Assembly: GCF_002975275.1 (NCBI RefSeq)
Contig: NZ_PCOQ01000015.1
Location: forward strand, 1-64,000
Reading direction: 5' to 3'
From: Achromobacter sp. MYb9
GTDB lineage: Bacteria; Pseudomonadota; Gammaproteobacteria; Burkholderiales; Burkholderiaceae_B
Length of the DNA stretch: 64,000 nucleotides
The notes under the pieces were generated by a model that saw nothing but the letters and a program-made list of their open reading frames with translations, was not told where the DNA came from and did no database searches. Shown one piece after another: positions 19,300 to 27,936 of the stretch. The position numbers were made by a program, and so were the translations under genes. Position 1 is the first letter of the stretch. The number at the start of each line of letters is the position of its first letter.

Positions 19300-19578
19300 A
19301 TGACGACGCCCAACCCGCACCACCACCATGACGCCGTTGCCAAGCGCCTGAAGCGCGCCGAAGGCCACTTGCGGAGCATTCTTCATATGATGGAAGAGCA
19401 TCGTTCCTGCCTGGATCTTGCGCAGCAGCTGCATGCGGTCGAAAAGGCGATATCCCAGGCCAAGAAAATCCTCATTCAGGATCACATTGACCATTGCCTG
19501 GAAGATGCCGTGGGCGAACTTGATGATGCCCGTCGACGCACCATCGACGAGTTCAAAGCAATCACGAAGTACCTCTAG
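19300..19578 (+). CDS. CsoR/RcnR-family metal-sensing repressor (InrS-like ligand set)
   Basis: 92 residues from ATG 19300 (the open frame begins upstream at 19183 but the operator lies inside that stretch). All-helical CsoR/RcnR/FrmR family: KRLKRAEGHLRSI opens helix 1. Ligand positions are Cys37, His62 and Cys66 (H-x3-C), the CsoR-like Cys-His-Cys set, plus a run of four His at 7-10 and His23. That combination matches the nickel sensor InrS better than E. coli RcnR (His-Cys-His-His) or formaldehyde-sensing FrmR. It is followed after 11 bases by an RcnA-like nickel/cobalt exporter, so it should repress that gene and release it on Ni or Co binding. Confidence 0.85.
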   Translation: MTTPNPHHHHDAVAKRLKRAEGHLRSILHMMEEHRSCLDLAQQLHAVEKAISQAKKILIQDHIDHCLEDAVGELDDARRRTIDEFKAITKYL

Positions 19579-19589
19579 CAGGAACACCC

Positions 19590-20429
19590 ATGCTGTCCTT
19601 TTCCGATCTCCTGGCGCAAGGAGCCGCGCACGCGTGGCTGTTCATTCCAAGCGCCATACTTCTTGGCGCGTTGCACGGCCTTGAGCCTGGGCATTCCAAA
19701 ACGATGATGGCGGCGTTCATCGTCGCGATCCGAGGAACCGTTGGCCAAGCCGTGCTGCTTGGAATCACCGCAACGATCTCGCACACCTTGATCGTGTGGG
19801 GAATCGGGCTTGGCGGGATGTACTTGTGGCAAGGCGTGGACGCCGAAGGGCTGGAGCCCTACTTCCAGTTGGCATCCGGGCTGATCATCGTGCTGATTGC
19901 CGCCTGGATGTTCTGGCGCACCTGGCGCGAACCGCACGCGAATGACGCGCACCACCATGACCATGATCATGGTCATTCGCATGGGGAGCATGCTCATGGC
20001 TTAGCGCATCGGGAAATCGACACGGGCCACGGTCGTCAAGACGCTCACCAGTTGGCGCACGCGAACGACATCCGGCGTCGCTTTGCGGACAAGAACGTCA
20101 CCAACTGGCAGATCGCGCTGTTTGGTCTGACGGGCGGACTCATTCCCTGCCCTGCCGCAATCACCGTGCTGCTGCTATGCCTGCAACTCAAGGAATTCAC
20201 CTTGGGCGCGGTCTTGGTGCTGTGTTTTTCCATCGGTTTGGCCATCACGCTAGTCACGGTCGGCGCCATTGCGGCGTTGAGCGTCCGCCATGCGACAACG
20301 CGGTACAGCTGGTTTTCGACCGTCGCCCATCGCGCGCCTTACTTTTCCAGCTTGTTGATCATCGCGGTGGGTGTTTACGTGGGGATGAATGGCTGGTTTG
20401 GACTCCAGGCGTTGCGTGGTTCTGCCTAA
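19590..20429 (+). CDS. rcnA: Nickel/cobalt efflux protein (RcnA/NreB family)
   Basis: 279 residues, six or so membrane helices. Helix 1-2 carries the family signature ALHGLEPGHSKTM. A very His-rich cytoplasmic loop (~113-150, with HHHDHDHGHSHGEHAHG) follows the third helix, as in E. coli RcnA. The second half has GGLIPCPAAITVLLL, another family signature. The protein exports Ni2+ and Co2+ from the cytoplasm using the proton gradient. It begins 11 bases after the repressor gene and is presumably controlled with it from the operator at 19271-19289. Confidence 0.92.
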   Translation: MLSFSDLLAQGAAHAWLFIPSAILLGALHGLEPGHSKTMMAAFIVAIRGTVGQAVLLGITATISHTLIVWGIGLGGMYLWQGVDAEGLEPYFQLASGLIIVLIAAWMFWRTWREPHANDAHHHDHDHGHSHGEHAHGLAHREIDTGHGRQDAHQLAHANDIRRRFADKNVTNWQIALFGLTGGLIPCPAAITVLLLCLQLKEFTLGAVLVLCFSIGLAITLVTVGAIAALSVRHATTRYSWFSTVAHRAPYFSSLLIIAVGVYVGMNGWFGLQALRGSA

Positions 20430-20523
20430 GCAGAATCCTGCCGGCGTATAGGCCCCTCGGCGATGAAGGTCAGGTAGCGGTTTCCGTTTACGCAGGACTG
20501 AACAGGCATTTTCATCGCCTATA

Positions 20524-20541
20524 ATTCAATAATCGTTGTAT
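20524..20541. promoter_or_regulatory. Probable ArsR operator
   Basis: ATTCAA (20524-20529) and TTGTAT (20536-20541) form an inverted repeat with one mismatch around a 6-base spacer, 9 bases upstream of the arsR start. ArsR-family sites are often ATTCAA-N-TTGAAT dyads. The position would block transcription of the five-gene ars operon. Confidence 0.5.
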
Positions 20542-20550
20542 GATAGAACT

Positions 20551-20877
20551 ATGAATGAAGATCAAGTCATCTCGGCGCTTGGCGCCCTTGCCCATCCTCA
20601 GCGCCTGCGGACCTTCCGGGCACTCGTCGTGGCGGGCCTGCCTGGGCTGACGCCCAGTACGTTGGCGGACCAGCTTGGCGTTGCCCGCAACACGTTGTCC
20701 TTCCATTTGAAGGAGCTGTCGCACGCCGAGCTGGTCAGCGTCGAGCAACAAGGACGGAACTTGATCTATCGCGCCGACTTCTCACAGATGAACGGATTGC
20801 TTGGGTATCTGACGGAACATTGCTGCCAGGGCGCCTCTTGCGAGGTGTCCGACTCCAGCGCTTGCACGACTTGCTGA
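20551..20877 (+). CDS. arsR: ArsR-family arsenic-responsive repressor
   Basis: 108 residues from ATG 20551. A winged-helix ArsR/SmtB fold: ALAHPQRLRTFRAL in helix 1-2 and the recognition region LADQLGVARNTLSFHLKEL. The classical CVC motif in the recognition-side helix is missing. Instead the C-terminus holds five cysteines: Cys91, Cys92, Cys97, Cys105 and Cys108. This resembles the C-terminal Cys-Cys...Cys arsenite site of Acidithiobacillus ferrooxidans-type ArsR. As(III) binding would release the operator at 20524-20541. First gene of the operon with arsC 17 bases on. Confidence 0.9.
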   Translation: MNEDQVISALGALAHPQRLRTFRALVVAGLPGLTPSTLADQLGVARNTLSFHLKELSHAELVSVEQQGRNLIYRADFSQMNGLLGYLTEHCCQGASCEVSDSSACTTC

Positions 20878-20894
20878 AACCCAGGACGACATCC

Positions 20895-21395
20895 ATGCCA
20901 CAACTGCCTTTCAACGTGCTATTCCTTTGCACGGGCAACTCCGCCCGCTCGATATTGGCTGAAGGCCTGCTCAACGGATTGGGCGGCAGCCGCTTCCAGG
21001 CCTACTCCGCGGGCAGCACGCCCAAGGGCGAGGTCCATCCGCTGGCGCTTGCCACGCTTAGCGCCTATTCGTTGCCTTCCGAGGGTTATCGCAGCAAAAG
21101 CTGGGACGAATTCGCGGTGGCGGGTGCGCCGAAAATGGACTTCATCATTACGGTCTGCGACAACGCTGCGGGTGAGGCCTGCCCCCTATGGCCAGGCCAT
21201 CCCATGACGGCGCACTGGGGCATCCCCGACCCCGCAGCCCACGAAGGGACTGAGGAATCCCGCAGCAAGGCGTTCCATGACGCGGCGCGAGCCCTCAAGC
21301 GGCGCATCGAACTCTTTCTCTCTTTGCCTCTTGAACGTCTGGACGCGATGTCGCTTCAGGCCGAGCTGCGCGGCATCGGCAAGACGCAGGAGTAA
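20895..21395 (+). CDS. arsC: Arsenate reductase, LMW-phosphatase family
   Basis: 166 residues from ATG 20895. The N-terminal phosphatase loop is CTGNSARS (Cys-x5-Arg, Cys at about residue 12). Further on are DFIITVCDNAAGEACPLWPG, with the resolving cysteines, and WGIPDPA. It reduces arsenate to arsenite in the cytoplasm, with electrons from thioredoxin or a glutaredoxin/mycothiol-like partner. The product is then exported by Acr3 encoded 6 bases downstream. Length is slightly longer than the typical 130-140 residue enzymes, with an extra C-terminal helix. Confidence 0.92.
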   Translation: MPQLPFNVLFLCTGNSARSILAEGLLNGLGGSRFQAYSAGSTPKGEVHPLALATLSAYSLPSEGYRSKSWDEFAVAGAPKMDFIITVCDNAAGEACPLWPGHPMTAHWGIPDPAAHEGTEESRSKAFHDAARALKRRIELFLSLPLERLDAMSLQAELRGIGKTQE

Positions 21396-21401
21396 ATCCC
21401 C

Positions 21402-22487
21402 ATGTCGTTCCGGACACAGGCCGAGCCCCGGCGGCAGGAACGCGGCGGGATGAGCGGTTTTGAACGCTACCTGACGCTTTGGGTGTTTCTTTGCATCGTG
21501 CTTGGCGTGGCCCTCGGCCAGTACATGCCTGCACTGTTTCAGGCCATCGGGCGTCTGGAAGTCGCGCAGGTCAACCTTCCGGTCGGCCTGCTGATCTGGG
21601 TGATGATCATTCCGATGCTGCTGAAGGTCGACTTCGGGGCCATGGGTCAGATCAAGCAGCATTGGCGCGGCATCGGCGTCACGCTATTCATCAACTGGGC
21701 GGTCAAACCCTTTTCCATGGCGCTCCTGGGCTGGCTGTTCATTCGCCACGTGTTCTCGCCCTGGTTGCCCGCCGAGCAGCTGGATAGCTATATCGCGGGC
21801 CTGATTCTTCTGGCCGCGGCCCCTTGCACGGCGATGGTGTTCGTCTGGAGCCGGCTGACCGGCGGCGATCCCGTTTTCACGCTGTCGCAAGTGGCGCTGA
21901 ACGACACGATCATGGTGTTTGCGTTCGCCCCGATCGTCGGCCTGCTACTGGGTTTGTCGGCCATCACGGTGCCCTGGGATACGCTGCTTGTGTCGGTCGG
22001 GCTGTACATCGTGATTCCCGTAATACTCGCCCAACTTTGGCGCCGCGTGCTGATGCGTCGCGGACAGGCGGCCTTTGAAGCGGCATTGGCGCGGATCGGG
22101 CCGTACTCCATGGCGGCGCTGCTGCTGACGCTGGTGCTGCTGTTCGCATTTCAAGGCGAAGCCATCATTGGCCAGCCGCTGGTGATCGCCATGCTGGCCG
22201 TGCCAATTTTGATCCAGGTGATCTTCAACTCTGGCCTGGCGTACTGGCTGAATCGTTGTGTCGGAGAAAAACACGACATTGCGTGTCCGTCGGCATTGAT
22301 CGGGGCGTCCAACTTCTTCGAGCTTTCCGTCGCGGCCGCGATCAGCCTGTTCGGATTTCAATCGGGCGCTGCGTTGGCGACCGTCGTCGGCGTGCTTATC
22401 GAAGTTCCGGTGATGCTGCTGGTCGTGCGCGTCGTGAACCGGTCCAAGGGCTGGTACGACAAAGGCGCCCGCCGGGGCAGCCAGTGA
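21402..22487 (+). CDS. acr3: Arsenite efflux permease Acr3
   Basis: 361 residues, ten predicted membrane helices, ACR3/BART superfamily. Conserved features include MIIPMLLKVDF, the essential cysteine in AAAPCTAMVFVWS, NDTIM and the segment IGASNFFELSVA. It exports As(III) produced by ArsC. ATG 21402 is six bases after the arsC stop. The last four bases (GTGA) overlap the start of the next gene, so the MFS protein is translationally coupled to it. Confidence 0.95.
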   Translation: MSFRTQAEPRRQERGGMSGFERYLTLWVFLCIVLGVALGQYMPALFQAIGRLEVAQVNLPVGLLIWVMIIPMLLKVDFGAMGQIKQHWRGIGVTLFINWAVKPFSMALLGWLFIRHVFSPWLPAEQLDSYIAGLILLAAAPCTAMVFVWSRLTGGDPVFTLSQVALNDTIMVFAFAPIVGLLLGLSAITVPWDTLLVSVGLYIVIPVILAQLWRRVLMRRGQAAFEAALARIGPYSMAALLLTLVLLFAFQGEAIIGQPLVIAMLAVPILIQVIFNSGLAYWLNRCVGEKHDIACPSALIGASNFFELSVAAAISLFGFQSGAALATVVGVLIEVPVMLLVVRVVNRSKGWYDKGARRGSQ

Positions 22488-23680
22488 GCAGCGCCCCGCT
22501 GCGGGTTGTCGGTACGCTAGGCACGGCCCAAACGCTGGCTTGGGCCTCTTCCTACTATCTGCCCGCCATGCTGGCAGCCCCCATGGCGGACGAACTGGGG
22601 GTTCCGACCGCCACCGTCTATGCGGCCTTTTCCGGCGCAATGGTGGCCTCGGCGCTAGTCGGTCCGTGGGCTGGGCAAGCGATCGACCATCGCGGCGGCC
22701 GCGTGGTCCTGGTCAGCACAAGCCTGGTATTCGCGCTGGGGCTGGCCATGCTGGGCCTGGCGCAAGGCCTTTGGACGATGGTGATGGCCTGGCTGATCAT
22801 TGGCGTGGCGATGGGCGCCGGCCTTTACGAGGCCGCTTTCTCCAGCCTGGTCCGCCTGTATGGATACCGTGCCCGCGGTGCCATCACGGGGATCACCCTG
22901 ATCGCCGGTTTTGCCAGCACTGTGGGATGGCCGTTGTCGGCCTGGATGGAAACGCGGTTTGGCTGGCGCAATGCGTGTTTCGGCTGGGCTGGCTTGCATC
23001 TGCTGATCGGCCTGCCGTTGAATGCATGGCTGCCGACATTGCCCGGCCTGCGTACCGCGACAAAAAAAGAAAAGCCGATGGTTGAGGAACCCGTAGCGGC
23101 GTCCGTCCCTCCCACGGCGGTGCCCAAGCGGCCCGGGATCACGACCGCTCTCCTCGCTTTCGTTTTCGCGGCGACATGGTTCATCAGCACCGCCATGGCC
23201 ACCCATTTGCCGCGGATGCTGGAATCCGCGGGCGCCACGCTCGCGGCGGCGGTTGCCGTGGGGGCGCTCATCGGCCCCGCCCAAGTCGCTGGTCGTTTGC
23301 TTGAATTCGGATTGCTGCGCCAGGTTCATCCCTTGTTATCGGCACGGCTCGCCGCGTTGGCGCACCCCGTCGGCGTAGCGGTGTTGCTGCTGGCGGGTCC
23401 GGTGGCGGCTCCGCTGTTTGCGGTCCTGCATGGTGCCGGCAACGGCATCCTGACGATCGCCAAAGGCACCTTGCCGCTGGCGCTTTTCGGCGCCGAAGGA
23501 TATGGGGCGCGCCAGGGCTGGCTGATGATGCCCGCGCGCGTCGCGCAGGCGCTGGCACCGCTGCTGTTCGGGCTGGCGCTGGACGCTTGGGGCGCTGATG
23601 CCTTGTGGCTCTCCGGCGCGATTGGCCTGGCCGCCTGCGGCGCGCTGATGTTGCTGCGTGCGCAGCCATCGGCATATTGA
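22484..23680 (+). CDS. MFS transporter of the arsenic operon
   Basis: 398 residues from GTG 22484, which overlaps the acr3 stop by four bases; the open frame back to 22256 is antisense-like extension inside acr3. About twelve membrane helices, with an MFS motif-A-like DHRGGRVVL after helix 2 and a central loop rich in Lys, Glu and Pro (~190-225). It does not show the partner gene expected for ArsJ (a glyceraldehyde-3-phosphate dehydrogenase), so it is probably not ArsJ. Placed between Acr3 and ArsH, it may export an arsenic compound other than arsenite, for instance an organoarsenical. Substrate unknown. Confidence 0.85.
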   Translation: MSSAPLRVVGTLGTAQTLAWASSYYLPAMLAAPMADELGVPTATVYAAFSGAMVASALVGPWAGQAIDHRGGRVVLVSTSLVFALGLAMLGLAQGLWTMVMAWLIIGVAMGAGLYEAAFSSLVRLYGYRARGAITGITLIAGFASTVGWPLSAWMETRFGWRNACFGWAGLHLLIGLPLNAWLPTLPGLRTATKKEKPMVEEPVAASVPPTAVPKRPGITTALLAFVFAATWFISTAMATHLPRMLESAGATLAAAVAVGALIGPAQVAGRLLEFGLLRQVHPLLSARLAALAHPVGVAVLLLAGPVAAPLFAVLHGAGNGILTIAKGTLPLALFGAEGYGARQGWLMMPARVAQALAPLLFGLALDAWGADALWLSGAIGLAACGALMLLRAQPSAY

Positions 23681-23699
23681 ATTTCAGTCTGGAGAAAAA

Positions 23700-24407
23700 A
23701 TGAGTCTGTCTAACGTCGATCCGCTTCGGTTCGAACCGCCAAACCTGGAGGCATTGTTCCCGCCGCACCGCGCGACCCATGCCCCCCGCTTCCTTCTGCT
23801 GTACGGATCATTGCGCGAACGGTCATACAGCCGCCTGGTGGCCGAGGAATCCGCACGGTTGCTGCAAGCGCTGGGCGCCGAGACCCGCATGTTCAACCCG
23901 TCGGGGCTGCCGCTGGTCGACGACGCCAGCGACGATCATCCCAAAGTCCAGGAACTGCGCGAGCTGGCCCAATGGGCCGAGGGCATGGTCTGGAGTTCCC
24001 CCGAACGCCACGGCGCGATGACCGGCTTGATGAAGACGCAGATAGATTGGATACCGCTGTCGGTAGGCGCCGTGCGCCCGACGCAAGGGAAGACGCTGGC
24101 CGTGATGCAGGTGTCGGGCGGATCGCAATCGTTCAACGCGGTGAACCAGATGCGCGTGTTGGGCCGCTGGATGCGGATGTTGACCATTCCCAACCAGTCG
24201 TCGGTAGCCAAGGCCTATCAGGAATTCGATGATGCGGGCCGCATGAAGCCCTCTCCCTATTACGACCGGATCGTCGATGTCATTGAAGAGCTGATGAAGT
24301 TCACCTTGCTGACGCGGGATGCCGCGCCGTACCTCGTGGACCGCTACAGCGAGCGCAAGGAATCCGCCACCGCCCTTTCCAGCCGGATGAAGCAAGCCGC
24401 CATCTAG
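23700..24407 (+). CDS. arsH: NADPH-dependent FMN oxidoreductase ArsH
   Basis: 235 residues from ATG 23700, preceded by GGAG. Flavodoxin-like NADPH:FMN reductase: the FMN-phosphate segment [13 protein letters not shown], then [13 protein letters not shown] and [13 protein letters not shown], both typical of ArsH. ArsH oxidises trivalent methylated and aromatic arsenicals to less toxic pentavalent forms, and also reduces quinones or dyes. Last gene of the ars operon, 19 bases after the MFS gene. Nothing recognisable lies between it and the convergent ABC transporter gene ending at 24485. Confidence 0.93.
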   Translation: MSLSNVDPLRFEPPNLEALFPPHRATHAPRFLLLYGSLRERSYSRLVAEESARLLQALGAETRMFNPSGLPLVDDASDDHPKVQELRELAQWAEGMVWSSPERHGAMTGLMKTQIDWIPLSVGAVRPTQGKTLAVMQVSGGSQSFNAVNQMRVLGRWMRMLTIPNQSSVAKAYQEFDDAGRMKPSPYYDRIVDVIEELMKFTLLTRDAAPYLVDRYSERKESATALSSRMKQAAI

Positions 24408-24484
24408 GCGGTTGTCAGGGCATCCGGCGCGACACGATGTCGACGCGTCGCGTCGCCTGCGTCATATTGAAGGGCAAAGGACGC

Positions 24485-26122
24485 TCAGGCAGCTTGACGG
24501 GCAGTCACGCTGGCCGGGTTCCAGCGACGCCCCGGAACCGCGGCCAGCAGGGCCTGGGTGTACGGATTCGTGGGGTTACCGAACACCTCCGAGCAAACGC
24601 CCTCTTCCACTACCCTGCCATCCTTCATGACCGCCACATGGTCGCAGATCTGCGCAGCAACGCGAAGATCGTGCGTGATGAATACGATGGACAGGCCCAG
24701 CTGCTGGCGCAGCCGCGCCAGCAGCGCCAATACCTGCGCCTGCACGGACACGTCCAATGCCGAGACGGGTTCGTCGGCGATCAGGACCTGCGGGCGCATG
24801 GCCAACGCACGCGCCAGTCCCACGCGCTGACGCTGCCCGCCCGAGAATTCATGTGGAAAGCGGCGGATGGCGTCCGCCGACAATCCGACCAGTTCGAAAA
24901 GCTCTTGCGCAAGCGCCAGTGCCTCCCGCCTGGGCATGCCGTGCACCATGGGGCCCTGGGCTACGATTTCGCCGACGCGCTGGCGGGGATTCAGAGATCC
25001 GTACGGATCCTGGAACACCATTTGCACCAGTTTCGCATGCGCGCGGCGCGCGGAGCCGCCCTTGAAAGCTAGCGGTTTTCCGGCCAGTGAGATGCTGCCG
25101 CCATCGGGAGGCAACAAGCCCAGCAGCGTGCGGGCCAAGGTGGACTTTCCCGATCCGCTTTCGCCGACGATCCCCAGCGTCTGGCCCTCGCGCAGGGTCA
25201 ATTCGACGCCGTCCACGGCATGCGTCACGCGGCCGGGGCGTCCGAACCAGCCTCGCTTGCGATAGGTCTTGGACAGCGCCTTCGCCGCCAGGATGACCGG
25301 CGCGTCGGCCTCCGGCGTCGAGCGGGCCTCGGCGGGCGCAAGAGGCGGCACCGCGGCGATCAAGGCACGGGTATACGGATGCTGAGGATGTTCCAGTACC
25401 TGCTCGGCGGTGCCGCTTTCCACGAGCACACCGCGTTGCATCACTGCCACGCGGTCGGCAATCTCGGCGACCACGCCGAAGTCATGAGTGATGAACAGCA
25501 CAGCCGTACCCTTACGGCGCTGTAGGTCGTGTATCAAATGCAGGATCTGCGCCTGCGTCGTGACGTCCAGCGCCGTGGTGGGCTCGTCGGCAATCAGCAG
25601 TGCTGGTTCCAGGGCCAGGGCCATGGCGATCATGGCGCGCTGACGCTGTCCGCCAGACAATTCGTGCGGGTAGGCGTTCAGCGCCTGCGCGGGATTCGGC
25701 AAGTGCACGGAATCCAATAGTGCCAGCGTCCGCTGGCCGATTTCGGCTCTTCCCAGGCGCGTGTGCGTGCGAAAGACCTCCTCGATCTGGTCGCCGATGG
25801 TGCGCAGCGGGTTCAGCGCGGTCATCGGTTCCTGAAAGATCATGCCAATGCGCCGGCCGCGCAGGCGGCGCAGCGCATCTGGCGCCAGTTGCAGCAGATC
25901 TTGTCCTTCCCAATGGATCTTTCCGCCGCTGGCGTGCACGCCTTGCGGCAACAAGCCCAGGATGGCGCCCGCGGTCAGCGACTTGCCCGACCCGCTTTCC
26001 CCGACCACGCACACGATTTCGCCAGCGTTGACGCTTAAAGTAAGGTCCTTCAGCGCGTGGGGCCTGTCGGCGCCGGCAGGGAGGTCCACGGTAAGGTTCT
26101 GGATGCGCAGCAAATCGGTCAT
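24485..26122 (-). CDS. Fused two-domain ATPase of a Dpp/Opp-type peptide ABC transporter
   Basis: 545 residues from ATG 26122, overlapping the permease stop by four bases (ATGA); the frame upstream to 26230 is not used. Two ABC modules stand in one chain, as in GsiA/YejF. Module 1: Walker A GESGSGKSLT, signature LSGGQRQRA, Walker B LLIADEPTTALD. Module 2 (from ~270): GESGSGKSTLAR, FSGGQRQRV, VLIADEPVSALD. Each is followed by an oligopeptide-type C-terminal region. It replaces separate DppD and DppF proteins and powers the importer formed by the next two genes. It is the only ATPase for two importer sets in this region. Confidence 0.95.
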   Translation of the reverse strand: MTDLLRIQNLTVDLPAGADRPHALKDLTLSVNAGEIVCVVGESGSGKSLTAGAILGLLPQGVHASGGKIHWEGQDLLQLAPDALRRLRGRRIGMIFQEPMTALNPLRTIGDQIEEVFRTHTRLGRAEIGQRTLALLDSVHLPNPAQALNAYPHELSGGQRQRAMIAMALALEPALLIADEPTTALDVTTQAQILHLIHDLQRRKGTAVLFITHDFGVVAEIADRVAVMQRGVLVESGTAEQVLEHPQHPYTRALIAAVPPLAPAEARSTPEADAPVILAAKALSKTYRKRGWFGRPGRVTHAVDGVELTLREGQTLGIVGESGSGKSTLARTLLGLLPPDGGSISLAGKPLAFKGGSARRAHAKLVQMVFQDPYGSLNPRQRVGEIVAQGPMVHGMPRREALALAQELFELVGLSADAIRRFPHEFSGGQRQRVGLARALAMRPQVLIADEPVSALDVSVQAQVLALLARLRQQLGLSIVFITHDLRVAAQICDHVAVMKDGRVVEEGVCSEVFGNPTNPYTQALLAAVPGRRWNPASVTARQAA

Positions 26123-26949
26123 GAGCGTTTCAGCCTGGGATTGAGAGCGTCGTTGATCCCCTGCCCCACCAGCGAAATCGCCAGTACGGTAAGCAGGATG
26201 GCGACGCCGGGAATAGCGGATACGTACCATTGCACCCGGAGGACTCCCCGGCCGCCGCCGATGAGATTGCCCCAGGAAGGCACGTTGGGGTCGGACAGGT
26301 TCAGGAAGGCCAGCGCGCTTTCCAGCAGGATGGCGGTGGCCATGATGACGCTGGCGTACACGATGACGGGCGGCAACGCGTTGGGCAGGATTTCGCGGAA
26401 GATCAGGCGCAGGTCACCCATGCCCAGCGTCCGGCCGGCTTGGACGAACTCGCGCGCCTTGAGCGTCAGGAACTCCGATCGCGTCAGGCGTGCCACCGGT
26501 GGCCATGACACCAGGCCGATCGCCAGAACGACGGTATGCAGGTCGGAGCCGAACACGGCCACCAGCACCAACAGCAGCAAGAAGTTGGGCAGGATCTGGA
26601 AGGCTTCCGTCACGCGCATCAGCAGGTCGTCAATGGCGCCGCCGTAATAGCCGGCCACCGCGCCCAGTGTCACCCCGATCAGCACGGACAACAGCGTCGC
26701 CACCAGTCCGATCGCCAGCGTGACGCGCGCGCCGTGCAGGATCTGCGCGGCGATGTCGCGCCCGACCTGGTCGGTACCCAACAGAAAGCGCGCATTCTCG
26801 CCGGGCCATTGCAGCGGCCGGCCTGCCAGGCTGAGCGGGTTCTTCGGGTACCACAGGCCTGCGCCTAATGCGCCGGCGCAAACCAGTGCCAGCAGCACCA
26901 GCCCCAGCACGGCGATCGGGCTATGGAAGTATCGGCGTATCGTTTCCAT
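26119..26949 (-). CDS. Peptide-type ABC transporter permease (DppC-like)
   Basis: 276 residues with an N-terminal helix ([16 protein letters not shown]) and the DppC/OppC permease core. The cytoplasmic EAA-type loop is around REFVQAGRTLGMGDLRLI followed by EILPNALPPVIV. The C-terminus (PGVAILLTVLAISLVGQGINDALNP) is standard for this family. It pairs with the DppB-like permease encoded three bases upstream to form the membrane channel. It is clearly paralogous to the permease at 35915-36802. Confidence 0.95.
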   Translation of the reverse strand: METIRRYFHSPIAVLGLVLLALVCAGALGAGLWYPKNPLSLAGRPLQWPGENARFLLGTDQVGRDIAAQILHGARVTLAIGLVATLLSVLIGVTLGAVAGYYGGAIDDLLMRVTEAFQILPNFLLLLVLVAVFGSDLHTVVLAIGLVSWPPVARLTRSEFLTLKAREFVQAGRTLGMGDLRLIFREILPNALPPVIVYASVIMATAILLESALAFLNLSDPNVPSWGNLIGGGRGVLRVQWYVSAIPGVAILLTVLAISLVGQGINDALNPRLKRS

Positions 26950-26952
26950 GGT

Positions 26953-27927
26953 TCAGCTCCGCGCAATTCGGGGGTCAAGCCGTGCATACAACAGATCAAC
27001 CACGAAGTTGATTGCGATCACCAGCAGTGCCGACACGAACACGATGCCCAGCAAGGTGTTCAGGTCGCGCTGCACCACCGATTCATAGGCAAGCCGGCCC
27101 AGGCCGGGCAAGGCGAAGACGCTTTCCACGACGACCGAACCGCCCAGCATGGTGCCTGCCTGCAGACCCAGCAGCGTGATCATGGGCAGCAACGCGTTGC
27201 GCAGGATGTGCCGGGCGACCACAGCGGTCTCGCGCAGGCCTTTGGCCCGCGCCGTGCGCACGAAGTCGTGCGTGGACACTTCCAGCATCGACGCGCGCAT
27301 GATGCGCAGGTAGGTGGCCAGGAAGATCAGCGCAAGGGTGGCGGTGGGCAGTACAAGGTGCCAGGCGACGTCCAGGATGCGCGCCCAGCCCGTGTAGCCC
27401 GAGGCGATCGTCTCGAATCCCCCTGCCGGCACCCAATCCAGCCACACGGCGAAGACGAAAATGCCCATCAGGCCGAACCAGAACGACGGCGTGGCACAAA
27501 ACACCAGGCCCAGCGTGGAGATCAGCGCGTCTGCCCAGCCATTGACGCGCCGCGCGGCAATCACGCCCAGCGCCATGCCGCCGGTAAAGGCGAAGGCCAG
27601 TGCCGACCCCATCAGCAGCAGCGTGGCCGGCAGGCGTTCGGCGATCACCGTCGAAACCGGCTTGCCATAGATTGCGGAATACCCCAGATCCAGGTGCACG
27701 AGCCGCCACAGGTAGTTGCCTAGGCGCGACGTCGTGGACTGGTCCAGTTCATAGTGCGAACGCAGCGACGCGATGGTGGCGGCATCGGCTCCGCCGATCT
27801 GCGCCACCAGAGCATCCACCGTGTCGCCCGGCGCCAATTGCAACAGCAGGAACAGGCCCGCCAGGATGATCAGCAGCGCCGGCGCAGCGGCCGTCAGCCT
27901 GCGTGCGGCCAAAGTCAGGAAACCCAT
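26953..27927 (-). CDS. Peptide-type ABC transporter permease (DppB-like)
   Basis: 324 residues, DppB/OppB family. N-terminal helix (LLIILAGLFLLLQLAPGD), the short conserved periplasmic domain including LDLGYSAIYGKPV, then the five-helix permease core with the EAA loop RTARAKGLRETAVVARHILRNA (~225). Spacing is 9 bases after the binding-protein gene and 3 bases before the second permease. Paralogous to 34942-35913: the EAA loop and the following LLGLQ/GGSVVVE segments are nearly the same. Confidence 0.95.
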   Translation of the reverse strand: MGFLTLAARRLTAAAPALLIILAGLFLLLQLAPGDTVDALVAQIGGADAATIASLRSHYELDQSTTSRLGNYLWRLVHLDLGYSAIYGKPVSTVIAERLPATLLLMGSALAFAFTGGMALGVIAARRVNGWADALISTLGLVFCATPSFWFGLMGIFVFAVWLDWVPAGGFETIASGYTGWARILDVAWHLVLPTATLALIFLATYLRIMRASMLEVSTHDFVRTARAKGLRETAVVARHILRNALLPMITLLGLQAGTMLGGSVVVESVFALPGLGRLAYESVVQRDLNTLLGIVFVSALLVIAINFVVDLLYARLDPRIARS

Positions 27928-27936
27928 GCCCGCGTC

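Noticed and set aside
22256-22483. N-terminal extension of the ars-operon MFS protein
   Set aside because: Lies inside acr3 in another frame; GTG 22484 overlaps the acr3 stop in the usual coupled form.
24408-24484. CGACGCG-T-CGCGTCG palindrome between arsH and the ABC ATPase gene
   Set aside because: One-base loop and no T run, so not a credible intrinsic terminator.
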